Origin: JBEKUY01 sp049514555
GTDB taxonomy: Bacteria; Acidobacteriota; Terriglobia; Acidiferrales; UBA7541
Assembly: GCA_049514555.1 (NCBI GenBank)
Contig: JBEKUY010000005.1
Span: 124,001-188,000 of the forward strand
Length of the DNA: 64,000 nt
Reading direction: 5' to 3'
Shown: piece after piece, positions 16,886-24,484 of the stretch
How positions within the stretch are numbered: the first letter of the stretch is position 1
How the letters are laid out: the number at the start of each line of letters is the position of its first letter
The notes under the pieces: model-generated
Database searches by the model: none
Told to the model about the DNA's origin: nothing
The model's input: the letters and a program-made list of their open reading frames with translations, nothing else
Position numbers and translations under genes: made by a program

Positions 16886-16894
16886 TGCTATACT
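16886..16894 (+). promoter_or_regulatory. Extended -10 promoter for htrA
   Basis: TGC-TATACT (16886-16894) is an extended -10 element 38 bases before the htrA ATG. No good -35 box is present at the proper spacing. Confidence 0.4.
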
Positions 16895-16931
16895 CCCGTC
16901 TTAGAGCGCGGGGGTTAGGAGTCAAGTACAC

Positions 16932-18482
16932 ATGGGGCACATGGTTGATTGGGCTCGCCAGCGAAAACTCTTGGTGAGTGTGCTGCTGATTCTGTGTTTG
17001 GGGATTGGGATTTTGATCGGGACGCTGGTGTCTGGCCGCGTCTCGGCGATGAAGGGATTTGCGGGAACGAACGCGACGCTTCTCGCCGTTCCAGACCCGG
17101 TTCAGCTCTCGAATGGATTTGCTGGAGTCGTGAAGACGGTCGAACCCGCGGTCGTTAATATCTCGACGACGCAGGTGATCGACAAGCGCCGCTCCCGGAG
17201 GAGCCGGCCGCCCTCGGATGACCAAGACCCCTTCCAAGACTTCTTCGACCGGTTTTTCGACGGGCGTCCAGATTCTCCACCGGCCGCTGAACGGAGCCTG
17301 GGCTCCGGCGTCATTGTCGATAAGCGGGGGTACATCCTCACGAACAATCATGTGGTTGAACAGGCCACGAAGGTCCAGGTGCAGTTGAACGACGATCCCA
17401 CGCATTACACGGCCAAGGTCATCGGCAGCGATGAGGAGACCGATTTGGCCGTCATCAAGATCGAGCCAAACAAAGATTTGCCGATAGCGAAACTGGGCAA
17501 TTCGGACGGCGTCCAAGTGGGAGATTGGGTTCTTGCGATTGGGAGCCCGTTCGGCCTGCAGGCGACCGTGACCGCTGGGATTATCAGCGCTAAAGACCGC
17601 AGCAACGTCGGGCGGCAGTTCCAGCGTTTCATCCAGACGGACGCGGCGATTAACCCGGGGAATTCCGGCGGGCCACTGGTGGATATGGCGGGGCAAGTGA
17701 TCGGCATCAATACGGCAATCATTACCGGCAGCCGGGGCTATGAGGGAGTGGGTTTCGCTCTGCCGTCGAATACTGCGATCAGCGTCTACAACCAGATTGT
17801 TTCTTCGGGGCACGTCACCCGAGGATCGATCGGCGTGTCTTTCACGGAAGACCACAGCACGAATCCGATCACCCTGAAGCAGCTCGGCGCTTCGCACGGC
17901 GTGATCATCGAGGGCGTAGAGCCCGGCAGCCCGGCGGAGAAGGCCGGTCTGAAACCCGGAGACGTCATCACCAGCGTGAATGGAACCGCAGTCAAGACAG
18001 ATACGGATTTGGTGAATCCGATTGCTTCCTCACCGATCGGCGGCAAGGTGAAGCTCAACTACGTGCGGGATGGCGCGCAGAAGGAGACCTCGGTGATCGT
18101 GGAAGACCGCACCAAGGTTTTCCCTGGCCGCGCGGGCGGCGGCGGAGAACAGCCCGACGAGAACGCGCCCGCGGAATTCGGCTTGCGCGTGGATGAACTC
18201 ACTCCCGACAGAGCGCGGCGAGTGGGCATGGAGGGGCAAAAGGGTGTGGTGGTCACCGAAGTGGACCCCGGAAGCTTCGCGGACGATATCGGTTTTGGGC
18301 GCTTCGACGTAATCATCGAAGTGAACCACGATCCGGTAGGCAGTTTGTCGGACTACCGGCGCGCCGTGGCCAAACTGAAGCCCGGTCAAGATGTTGTTTT
18401 CAAGGTTCTTCGCCATCAGGATTCGGAGCGGGTCTTGACCGTGTTTCTATCGGGCACCGTGCCGGCGGATTCGCAGCACTAA
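16932..18482 (+). CDS. htrA: HtrA/Deg-family periplasmic serine protease with two PDZ domains
   Basis: 516 residues. An N-terminal membrane anchor or signal (about residues 13-35) is followed by a trypsin-like domain with the catalytic triad His140 (ILTNNHVV), Asp171 (ETDLAVIKI) and Ser245 (INPGNSGGPLV). Two PDZ domains follow, about 285-375 (GVEPGSPAEKAGLKPGDVI) and 405-500 (TEVDPGSFADDIGFGRFDVI). Known role: periplasmic protein quality control and stress proteolysis. A Pro/acidic insert at about 85-118 lies where the LA loop is expected. TAGGAG precedes the ATG by ten bases. The peptidoglycan-binding protein gene follows 30 bases later. Confidence 0.93.
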   Translation: MGHMVDWARQRKLLVSVLLILCLGIGILIGTLVSGRVSAMKGFAGTNATLLAVPDPVQLSNGFAGVVKTVEPAVVNISTTQVIDKRRSRRSRPPSDDQDPFQDFFDRFFDGRPDSPPAAERSLGSGVIVDKRGYILTNNHVVEQATKVQVQLNDDPTHYTAKVIGSDEETDLAVIKIEPNKDLPIAKLGNSDGVQVGDWVLAIGSPFGLQATVTAGIISAKDRSNVGRQFQRFIQTDAAINPGNSGGPLVDMAGQVIGINTAIITGSRGYEGVGFALPSNTAISVYNQIVSSGHVTRGSIGVSFTEDHSTNPITLKQLGASHGVIIEGVEPGSPAEKAGLKPGDVITSVNGTAVKTDTDLVNPIASSPIGGKVKLNYVRDGAQKETSVIVEDRTKVFPGRAGGGGEQPDENAPAEFGLRVDELTPDRARRVGMEGQKGVVVTEVDPGSFADDIGFGRFDVIIEVNHDPVGSLSDYRRAVAKLKPGQDVVFKVLRHQDSERVLTVFLSGTVPADSQH

Positions 18483-18512
18483 CGCGATTCGCAGCGCGCA
18501 AGTTGAGGGAGA

Positions 18513-18983
18513 ATGATGAGAAGGCGGATCCAGCCATTCCTTCTGGGAGCGATATTCCTCGCGAGTTTCGCTTCGTTCACTCAAGCTGCGGGCAGCAAGA
18601 CGCCAAGAGCGTCGGCGGGGAAGGCAACCTCCGTGAGGACAGCGCCGGCGGGGATGAATTCGCCGGCACGCTCTAAATCGAAGTCGAAACGGCGAGTCTC
18701 GCGCAAATCGAAGCGGGGGCAGATGAGCCCGGCCCCCGACCGTATCACTGAGATTCAGGAAGCGCTGGTGCGAGAGGGCGCGTACTCGGGAACGCCGACC
18801 GGCAAGTTGGACCCGGCGACTGTCCAGGCCATACAGAAGTTCCAGAGATTCCACGGGTTGAGTCCCACCGGAAAACTGGACGCGCTGAGCCTTCAAAAAC
18901 TGGGGCTCGGCTCCGAGGTCGCAGGAGCCGCGGCGCCCCTTCCTATCGCTGAGGCGGGGCAGCAGGACTCCAGCCCTAATTAA
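18513..18983 (+). CDS. Exported peptidoglycan-binding domain protein
   Basis: 156 residues with a signal peptide (about 1-25, ending TQAAG) and a long basic Ser/Ala/Lys linker (residues 27-70). A PG_binding_1 domain occupies roughly 77-133 (ITEIQEALVREGAYSGTPTG, then VQAIQKFQRFHGLSPTGKLD), the three-helix fold that binds cell-wall peptidoglycan. No catalytic domain is attached. It lies 30 bases after htrA in the same direction, so the two are probably co-transcribed and act in the same envelope compartment. Confidence 0.83.
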   Translation: MMRRRIQPFLLGAIFLASFASFTQAAGSKTPRASAGKATSVRTAPAGMNSPARSKSKSKRRVSRKSKRGQMSPAPDRITEIQEALVREGAYSGTPTGKLDPATVQAIQKFQRFHGLSPTGKLDALSLQKLGLGSEVAGAAAPLPIAEAGQQDSSPN

Positions 18984-19133
18984 GGCGGCTGGTTCCGGGC
19001 GGCCGCAGAGCACCCGCCCCCATCGCCATCTGAGTTTGACGCCTCAAATAACGCCCTGTTAGAGTAATCCTTCCAGGCGGCCAGGCCCCCGCGTCTGAGT
19101 CAGTTCCGTAATGCTTTCGTTGGAGAACACCGA

Positions 19134-20660
19134 ATGACGAGCGCTGCCGTGATGCCCCGCGCATACAGGAACTTGATCAATGGTGAGTGGGTCGAAGCGA
19201 GCACCGGAAGATTCTTCGAGAACCGCAATCCCGCCAACGCCGACGAGCTGATTGGGATGTTCCCCGCCTCAGCGGAAGACGACGTGAACCAGGCGGTCGA
19301 GGCGGCCCAGGCCGCGTACGAGAAGTGGCGGTTGGTGCCTGCGCCGAAACGTGCGGAGATTCTGTTCCGGGCGGCGCAGTTGCTGGTGCTGCGCAAGGAG
19401 GACTTGGCGCGTGCGATGACTCAAGAGATGGGGAAAATCCTCACGGAGACGCGCGGCGACGTGCAGGAAGCGATTGACATGACCTACTACATGGCGGGGG
19501 AAGGACGCCGCCTCTTCGGCCAGACAACCCCTTCGGAGCTGCCCAACAAGTTCGCCATGAGCGTGCGCCAGCCGGTCGGCGTCTGCGGACTGATCACGCC
19601 GTGGAATTTTCCGATGGCCATTCCCTCGTGGAAGATGATGCCGGCGCTGGTTTGCGGGAATACCGTGGTGCTCAAGCCTCCGGCTGACGCGCCGTTGTCG
19701 TCCCTCTTGCTCGTCCAGATTCTCGCCGAAGCTGGTCTGCCCCCTGGGGTCGTCAACATCGTATTCGGGCCTGGCTCGGCGGTAGGCACGCCGCTGGCGA
19801 AGCATCCCGGCGTGCCGGTCGTCAGCTTCACCGGCTCGACGACGGTCGGACGCTTCATCGCCGAGGCCTGCGCACCGAAATTCAAACACTGCAGCCTCGA
19901 AATGGGAGGCAAGAACATCATCCTGGTGATGGACGATGCCAATCTTGACTTGGCGGTGGATGGCGCCATCTGGGGCGGATTTGGCACCACCGGCCAGCGC
20001 TGTACCGCCGCAAGCCGCGTCGCGGTCCACAAGCGCGTGTACAAAGAGTTCGTGGAACGCTTCGTGGATCGTGCCAAAAGCCTCAAGGTTGGCGACGGGC
20101 TGAACTCCGCGACGGAAATGGGGCCGTGCATCAACAAAGCGCAGCTTGAGAAGGTCGCAGAATACGTCGCGATCGGGACGGACGAAGGAGCAAAACTGCT
20201 GACCGGCGGGCATCGGCTTGCTGACGGTGCCTACGCCAAGGGATGGTTCTTCGAGCCGACGATTTTTGGTGACTGTTCCCCAAGGATGCGGGTCGCGCAG
20301 GAAGAGATTTTTGGCCCGGTGGTCTCGGTGATTCCCATGGAGAATCTCGAGGAAGCGGTGGACATTGCCAATGGGGTTCCCTACGGGCTTTCGGCCTCGA
20401 TCTACACGCGGGACGTCAACAAGGCGTTCGCCGCAGCGCGGGATCTCTTTACCGGCATCGTCTATGTCAATGCGCCGACGATTGGCGCCGAGATCCATCT
20501 GCCCTTCGGCGGCACCAAGCAGACCGGCAACGGGCACCGCGAAGCGGCCATCGCCGCCATCGACTTCTACACCGAGTGGAAGACGATTTATATCGATTAT
20601 TCCGACCGTCTCCAGCGCGCCCAGATTGACACCAGCTCCTTCGGCACCCTCGGTGGCTGA
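19134..20660 (+). CDS. NAD(P)-dependent aldehyde dehydrogenase
   Basis: 508 residues, full length. Catalytic Cys290 lies in GGFGTTGQRCTAASR and the general base Glu256 in CSLEMGGKN; the Rossmann motif FTGSTTVGRFIAEA and N-terminal NGEWVEASTGRFFENRNPA are standard. Known reaction: oxidation of an aldehyde to a carboxylate. The C-terminal DFYTEWKTIYIDYSDRLQ is reminiscent of semialdehyde dehydrogenases acting on succinate or 2-oxoglutarate semialdehyde, but the substrate cannot be fixed. It is monocistronic, with a GGAGAAC ribosome site. Confidence 0.9.
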   Translation: MTSAAVMPRAYRNLINGEWVEASTGRFFENRNPANADELIGMFPASAEDDVNQAVEAAQAAYEKWRLVPAPKRAEILFRAAQLLVLRKEDLARAMTQEMGKILTETRGDVQEAIDMTYYMAGEGRRLFGQTTPSELPNKFAMSVRQPVGVCGLITPWNFPMAIPSWKMMPALVCGNTVVLKPPADAPLSSLLLVQILAEAGLPPGVVNIVFGPGSAVGTPLAKHPGVPVVSFTGSTTVGRFIAEACAPKFKHCSLEMGGKNIILVMDDANLDLAVDGAIWGGFGTTGQRCTAASRVAVHKRVYKEFVERFVDRAKSLKVGDGLNSATEMGPCINKAQLEKVAEYVAIGTDEGAKLLTGGHRLADGAYAKGWFFEPTIFGDCSPRMRVAQEEIFGPVVSVIPMENLEEAVDIANGVPYGLSASIYTRDVNKAFAAARDLFTGIVYVNAPTIGAEIHLPFGGTKQTGNGHREAAIAAIDFYTEWKTIYIDYSDRLQRAQIDTSSFGTLGG

Positions 20661-20709
20661 CGGGCTTCCAGTAGTGCCCTGGCCTTGTGACGTTTAAACG
20701 TATCCATGT

Positions 20710-20841
20710 TTCTACGTGGTAGCGCGCCTGCGACTTGACGTATTCTCCGATAAGTTCGTCGGAAACCAGCCCGCAGTAGTGGCGTTCCACCCACATTGAC
20801 TTTTCACAGCAATTGAGGCGCTGGGGTTTTGTCGGGCTCAA
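20710..20841 (-). pseudogene. Possible IS200-like transposase C-terminal remnant
   Basis: A minus-strand frame from 20841 reads WVERHYCGLVSDELIGEYV, then KSQARYHVETWIRLN. The pattern (aromatic, HY, short Gly strand, then an I.EYV..Q helix) resembles the end of IS200/IS605-type Y1 transposases, in which Y-x-G-T-V-G is followed by a tail of the form IxxYIxxQ. There is no upstream catalytic HUH motif or tyrosine, so it would be a dead fragment. A nested palindrome 350 bases away (21197-21261) could be related debris. Identification is tentative. Confidence 0.3.
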
Positions 20842-21196
20842 CCTGGTGTCCCTGGGGCTCCTAAAGCGCTCCTTCCTCCGGCGGTAAGCGCATCAAGTCG
20901 GTGCCGCGCCTCGACCGTTCACACCTAGCTAATGCGCAGCAGATGCTCTGAGGGCCGCCTATGAAGGGCGAGGGGCGAGGGGTAATGGCTGGGTTGGTCG
21001 GGGTGCGTGTAAAAACTCCCGGCACTAGTACTTGCTAGATGCAGAAACAGACAGGCACGCATGCGGCCGAAGCCTCGGCATGTCAACGGTTTCCGCCGAG
21101 ACCATGGGGAAAACTACTGGTTGGCTGAAGAGTTGCAATGATTCCGACTCGGGGAATGCGCCGATATCGCAAGGTGTTCCTTTTTGTACAGAAGCA
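20842..21196. other. Intergenic stretch without recognised gene
   Basis: I see no convincing ORF, RNA or binding site here. There is a purine-rich stretch near 20960-20985 (GGGCGAGGGGCGAGGGG). It separates the ALDH gene and the IS200-like remnant from the sigma-factor leader. Confidence 0.4.
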
Positions 21197-21261
21197 CTTT
21201 TCCCCGGTGACTAAAATTTGGGCTCGGATCATCCCGTCTTGATCCGAACTTGGGGGAAAAG
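21197..21261. repeat. Nested inverted repeat upstream of the ECF sigma gene
   Basis: The outer arms CTTTTCCCC (21197-21205) and GGGGAAAAG (21253-21261) are perfect complements. The inner arms TCGGATCA (21224-21231) and TGATCCGA (21240-21247) are also perfect, with an 8-base loop. The two-level palindrome spans 65 bases. It could be a transposon-end hairpin, a small non-autonomous element or a regulatory leader structure. A CACTTTTC..GGTGAC motif at its left edge recurs near 21312. Confidence 0.6.
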
Positions 21262-21546
21262 AAATGGCCGTTGCGAAAGCGGAGAGTTGATTGGGAAGCG
21301 CAAAGGTCTACTTCACTTTTCGGTGACCAGTTAGTTAGCGCCGCGCTCCCACCGAGACAGAGGGATGGCCAAACTGCCTCGGACAGATCTTTAAGGTCGC
21401 AGGGTTGCGAGGCTGTGCGCAGGTGTGCGCCGACGCTAATTTTGTCTCCGTGTAAGTGCAGCGTGCGGGGAGTCGATGTTGTGGGACAGCAATCATCCGG
21501 CGTGAAAGGGGGGGCTTTGTTTCCAGAATGCAAAGAGGGTTTGCGC

Positions 21547-22488
21547 ATGGAGCGGGTGAACGAGGGTGTCCCAAATGTCGATTCCGAGTTGAATGAGATG
21601 TGCAGGAATATCGAAGCGAGCGCCGGCGATCGCGCCACCGCGGTTCTGACTGACCCGAACGGAGCGGCCGGCAGCGATTCCGACGGCAGGAAGGACGCAA
21701 CCCTGTTCGCCAAGGTGGTGCAGCAATGCAAAGAGCGCGTCTACCTGATGACCCTGCGGATCACGCGGAACCACGAAGACGCCGAGGACGCTCGGCAGGA
21801 GGCTCTGCTGAAGGCCTGCCGGCACTTGGGAGAGTTTGAAGGCCGCTCGCAGCTGGCCACCTGGATCTCGAGGATCGCGATCAATGAAGCGCTGATGTCG
21901 CTTCGGAAGCGGCGCCACTCCAAGCAAGTCACCGTGGAGAGTTTGCCGGAACCAGCCGGGACGGCCGTTTTGTTTCCATTTTTCCCAAGGCCTATCGAAG
22001 ACCCGGAAAGTTCGTGTTCGCGCGTGCAACTTCAAACTTTGCTGATGAATGCAATTGATGGTTTGGAGCCTGCGTATCGCGACGTGGTGATTCTCCGCGC
22101 GGTGGAAGAGCGATCGACGGCAGAGACGGCGCGGGTTCTGCAGGTGTCAACGAGCACGGTGAAAACACGACTGCGCCGAGCTCGAATGGAATTGCGCAAT
22201 GTGCTGCGCGCGAACGAGGAGGCGAAAACCGGCGACCGACGTTCCGAGAAGGCCGCGAGTCCTCGCGTGCGTGTGCAGCGTTCGAGCGTGAAGCTGCAGG
22301 GAAGGTCATCCCGGCGTCGGCCCGGCCTCGTGTCCCGCCGCAATCGGGCAGAGGTGGCACTTGCAAAACGGCACGAACTGACCTGCCGGCATCGGCGATT
22401 GGGTTCTCAGCGCGGTGTGACGCTTGGCGTTCCGATCCCGCCTTCCACGCAGCGTTCCCTTCGGCTCCAAACAGGCCAGGCTGCCTGA
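21547..22488 (+). CDS. ECF-type RNA polymerase sigma factor with Arg-rich C-terminal tail
   Basis: 313 residues from the ATG at 21547, chosen for its AGAGGG ribosome site; the frame is open further upstream without homology. Region 2 is at about 55-125 (YLMTLRITRNHEDAEDARQE, then FEGRSQLATWISRIAINEAL) and region 4 at about 155-210 (LEPAYRDVVILRAVEERSTA, then VLQVSTSTVKTRLRRAR). Known role: promoter recognition for a stress or envelope regulon. After about residue 215 there are some 95 residues very rich in Arg and Ser with no known domain, longer than ordinary ECF factors. No anti-sigma gene adjoins it. The tail could be a genuine extension or the result of a frameshift. Confidence 0.85.
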   Translation: MERVNEGVPNVDSELNEMCRNIEASAGDRATAVLTDPNGAAGSDSDGRKDATLFAKVVQQCKERVYLMTLRITRNHEDAEDARQEALLKACRHLGEFEGRSQLATWISRIAINEALMSLRKRRHSKQVTVESLPEPAGTAVLFPFFPRPIEDPESSCSRVQLQTLLMNAIDGLEPAYRDVVILRAVEERSTAETARVLQVSTSTVKTRLRRARMELRNVLRANEEAKTGDRRSEKAASPRVRVQRSSVKLQGRSSRRRPGLVSRRNRAEVALAKRHELTCRHRRLGSQRGVTLGVPIPPSTQRSLRLQTGQAA

Positions 22489-22627
22489 CTGCTGGCCTCC
22501 AACCGGACGATAATCCACCTTTCCAGGGCTTGGCCTGTGCTCCTGGAATTGACGCCATAACCTACAGTAAAGTCAGGAGTTGCACGCCGCTACGCGCAAG
22601 GTTCCTCCAGCATCCCATTGAGTGGGA

Positions 22628-22657
22628 CCGGAAATGCAACTTAGTTGCCAATTCCGG
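22628..22657 (+). promoter_or_regulatory. Leader hairpin before the PEGA-protein gene
   Basis: CCGGAA (22628-22633) pairs with TTCCGG (22652-22657), and inside them GCAAC (22636-22640) pairs with GTTGC (22644-22648). It ends 30 bases before the start codon and leaves the AAGGAGG ribosome site free. It may stabilise the mRNA or act in regulation. Confidence 0.4.
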
Positions 22658-22687
22658 GTTCCATGAAAGGGAAGGAGGACAAAAGCT

Positions 22688-23083
22688 ATGACGCGATTCT
22701 GGAAGGCATCGGCAATTGTCCTACTGGCGATTTTGGCTCTGGCACCGTTGGCATCGGCGGGACCCCGGCGAGGGGTGATCTTTGGCGGGGGCTTCGGCTG
22801 GGGCTGGGGCCCCGGCTGGTACAGTCCTTACTGGGGTTGGGGACCCGGTTATTATGCTTACGGCCCGACAGCGAACACCGGCAAGGTCAAGCTCGTCACG
22901 CAAATGAAAGATGCTTCGGTCTATATTGACGATGGGTTCGCCGGCAAAGCCGGCAAGCTCAAGAACTTTCCGCTTCGAGCGGGCACGCACACCATCGAAC
23001 TCCGCACTGCTAACGGCCGGAGCTTCTACCAAGAGCGCATTGACGTGATCGCCGGTAAGACGATCGAACTTCATCCTGATTAA
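22688..23083 (+). CDS. Exported Gly/Trp/Tyr-rich protein with PEGA-like domain
   Basis: 131 residues: signal peptide (about 1-24), a Gly/Trp/Tyr-rich segment (about 30-62, FGWGWGPGWYSPYWGWGPGY), then a PEGA-like beta domain (about 66-131: VKLVTQMKDASVYIDDGFAG, then LRAGTHTIELRTANG). PEGA domains are found in surface and extracytoplasmic proteins; the exact role is unknown. The strong AAGGAGG ribosome site suggests abundant synthesis. It lies 200 bases after the ECF sigma gene, which could control it, but that is only a guess from position. Confidence 0.78.
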   Translation: MTRFWKASAIVLLAILALAPLASAGPRRGVIFGGGFGWGWGPGWYSPYWGWGPGYYAYGPTANTGKVKLVTQMKDASVYIDDGFAGKAGKLKNFPLRAGTHTIELRTANGRSFYQERIDVIAGKTIELHPD

Positions 23084-23093
23084 TAGAAGTAAC

Positions 23094-23138
23094 TGCTGTC
23101 CCGCCGTCCCACTGTCCTAACTGGGGCGGCGGGCAGCA
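23094..23138. terminator. Bidirectional terminator-like hairpin
   Basis: TGCTGTCCCGCCGTCCC pairs with GGGGCGGCGGGCAGCA across a 12-base loop, between the convergent stops of the PEGA and GH27 genes. It is a very stable GC stem, but no long T-run follows on either strand, so it may work as a weak terminator or as an mRNA 3' end stabiliser. Confidence 0.55.
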
Positions 23139-23145
23139 CCTTTCC

Positions 23146-24357
23146 CTAGGGCTGCACCCTCACCATCACGACACCGTGAGAAGGAACTCTGGCGCTGAAT
23201 CTTCCCGTGAATTTGCCGAGGTCCTTCTTATCCCACAGGTCACGGACGGAAGCAGAAAGGTGCGCAGGATAGCCGAGGTCCTCCCAACTTGCGGCGATTC
23301 CGGCTTCGGCGGCGCTGCGATTGAAGAGGATGACGGCGCGGCTGCCGTCTTTCATTTCCTTGGCCCAAACTTCGAGGTCGCCATTCTTGTGGACGCGGCG
23401 GCCCTGGACACCGAGGGGGTCTTGGTTGACGGCGATGACTTCTTTGTTGGTCAGAATCTCTTTGATCTCGGGAGTCATGTTGCGAATGTCATTGCCGGCG
23501 ATAAGCGGTGCAGCGAGGATTGCCCAGAGACTGAAGTGCGAGCGGTATTCGGTGTTGGTCATGCCACCGTTGCCGACTTCGAGCATGTCGGGATCGTTCC
23601 AGTGGCCGGGGCCGGCATAGGAATATAGACCGACCTGCAGATCCAGAATCGCTGTGACTCCGTAGTTGCAGCAAATTCCGGGACTCCACTCTTTCGCGCC
23701 GGCCCAGCGGTCTTGGATGTCGCCGGTGGTCCGCCACAGATTTCCGCCAACCTCTCCTCCCCAGAGCCATGGTTTGGCAGTCCCCCATTCGCAGATGCTG
23801 AGGACAATCGGCCGGCCGCTGACATCGAGGGCCGCGCGCATGTTGGCATATGAAGATTTCGCATCTTGCGTCGTCGTGTTGCACCAGTCGTACTTGAGAT
23901 AATCCACGCCCCAGGACGCGTACATGATGGCGTCCTGATATTCGTGGCCAAGGCCGCCGGGGCGGCCTGCGCAGGTTTTTATCCCAGCGTCGGAATAGAT
24001 GCCAAATTTCAGTCCCTTGGAATGGATGTAGTCGGCGAGGGCCTTGATCCCTGACGGGAACTGCTTGGGGTCGGGGACGATATTCCCGTTGGCGTCGCGG
24101 CTGACCTGCCAGCAGTCGTCGATGATGACGTACTCGTAGCCGGCGTCTTTCATGCCGCTCGAGACCATGCCGTCGGCGATGGACTTGAGGAGATCTTCGC
24201 TGACGTTACATCCGAACTTATTCCAGCTATTCCAGCCCATCGGGGGAGTGAGCGCCAGGCCGTTGTCCCAGGCCTCGGCAACTCCCGGGATCATTGCTGA
24301 GAACCCAATACAGATGATTATGGCGAGCCACATCGTGTGATGCGAAAGCCCGCTCAT
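23146..24357 (-). CDS. Glycoside hydrolase family 27 alpha-galactosidase
   Basis: 403 residues. The ATG at 24357 has an AAGGAGCTC ribosome site and begins the signal peptide (about 1-29, ending GVAEAW); the longer frame upstream has none of these. The (beta/alpha)8 domain starts with LALTPPMGWNSWNKFGC. The nucleophile is Asp157 in VDYLKYDWCN and the probable acid/base is Asp213 in WRTTGDI. A C-terminal beta domain ends near PSHGVVMVRVQP. Known reaction: hydrolysis of terminal alpha-galactose from oligosaccharides or galactomannan outside the cytosol. It points to plant-polysaccharide use and is monocistronic. Confidence 0.92.
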   Translation of the reverse strand: MSGLSHHTMWLAIIICIGFSAMIPGVAEAWDNGLALTPPMGWNSWNKFGCNVSEDLLKSIADGMVSSGMKDAGYEYVIIDDCWQVSRDANGNIVPDPKQFPSGIKALADYIHSKGLKFGIYSDAGIKTCAGRPGGLGHEYQDAIMYASWGVDYLKYDWCNTTTQDAKSSYANMRAALDVSGRPIVLSICEWGTAKPWLWGGEVGGNLWRTTGDIQDRWAGAKEWSPGICCNYGVTAILDLQVGLYSYAGPGHWNDPDMLEVGNGGMTNTEYRSHFSLWAILAAPLIAGNDIRNMTPEIKEILTNKEVIAVNQDPLGVQGRRVHKNGDLEVWAKEMKDGSRAVILFNRSAAEAGIAASWEDLGYPAHLSASVRDLWDKKDLGKFTGRFSARVPSHGVVMVRVQP

Positions 24358-24484
24358 CGAAGAGCTCCTTTTCGCGGTATTGGCATCGACTTCCACGTTG
24401 GACGCGGCGCCCGGCACAGCATACTCCGATTGGGGCTATTCGAGGCAAGCACGGTAGAGAGGGAAGTCCGCCCGGACCGAAGAA

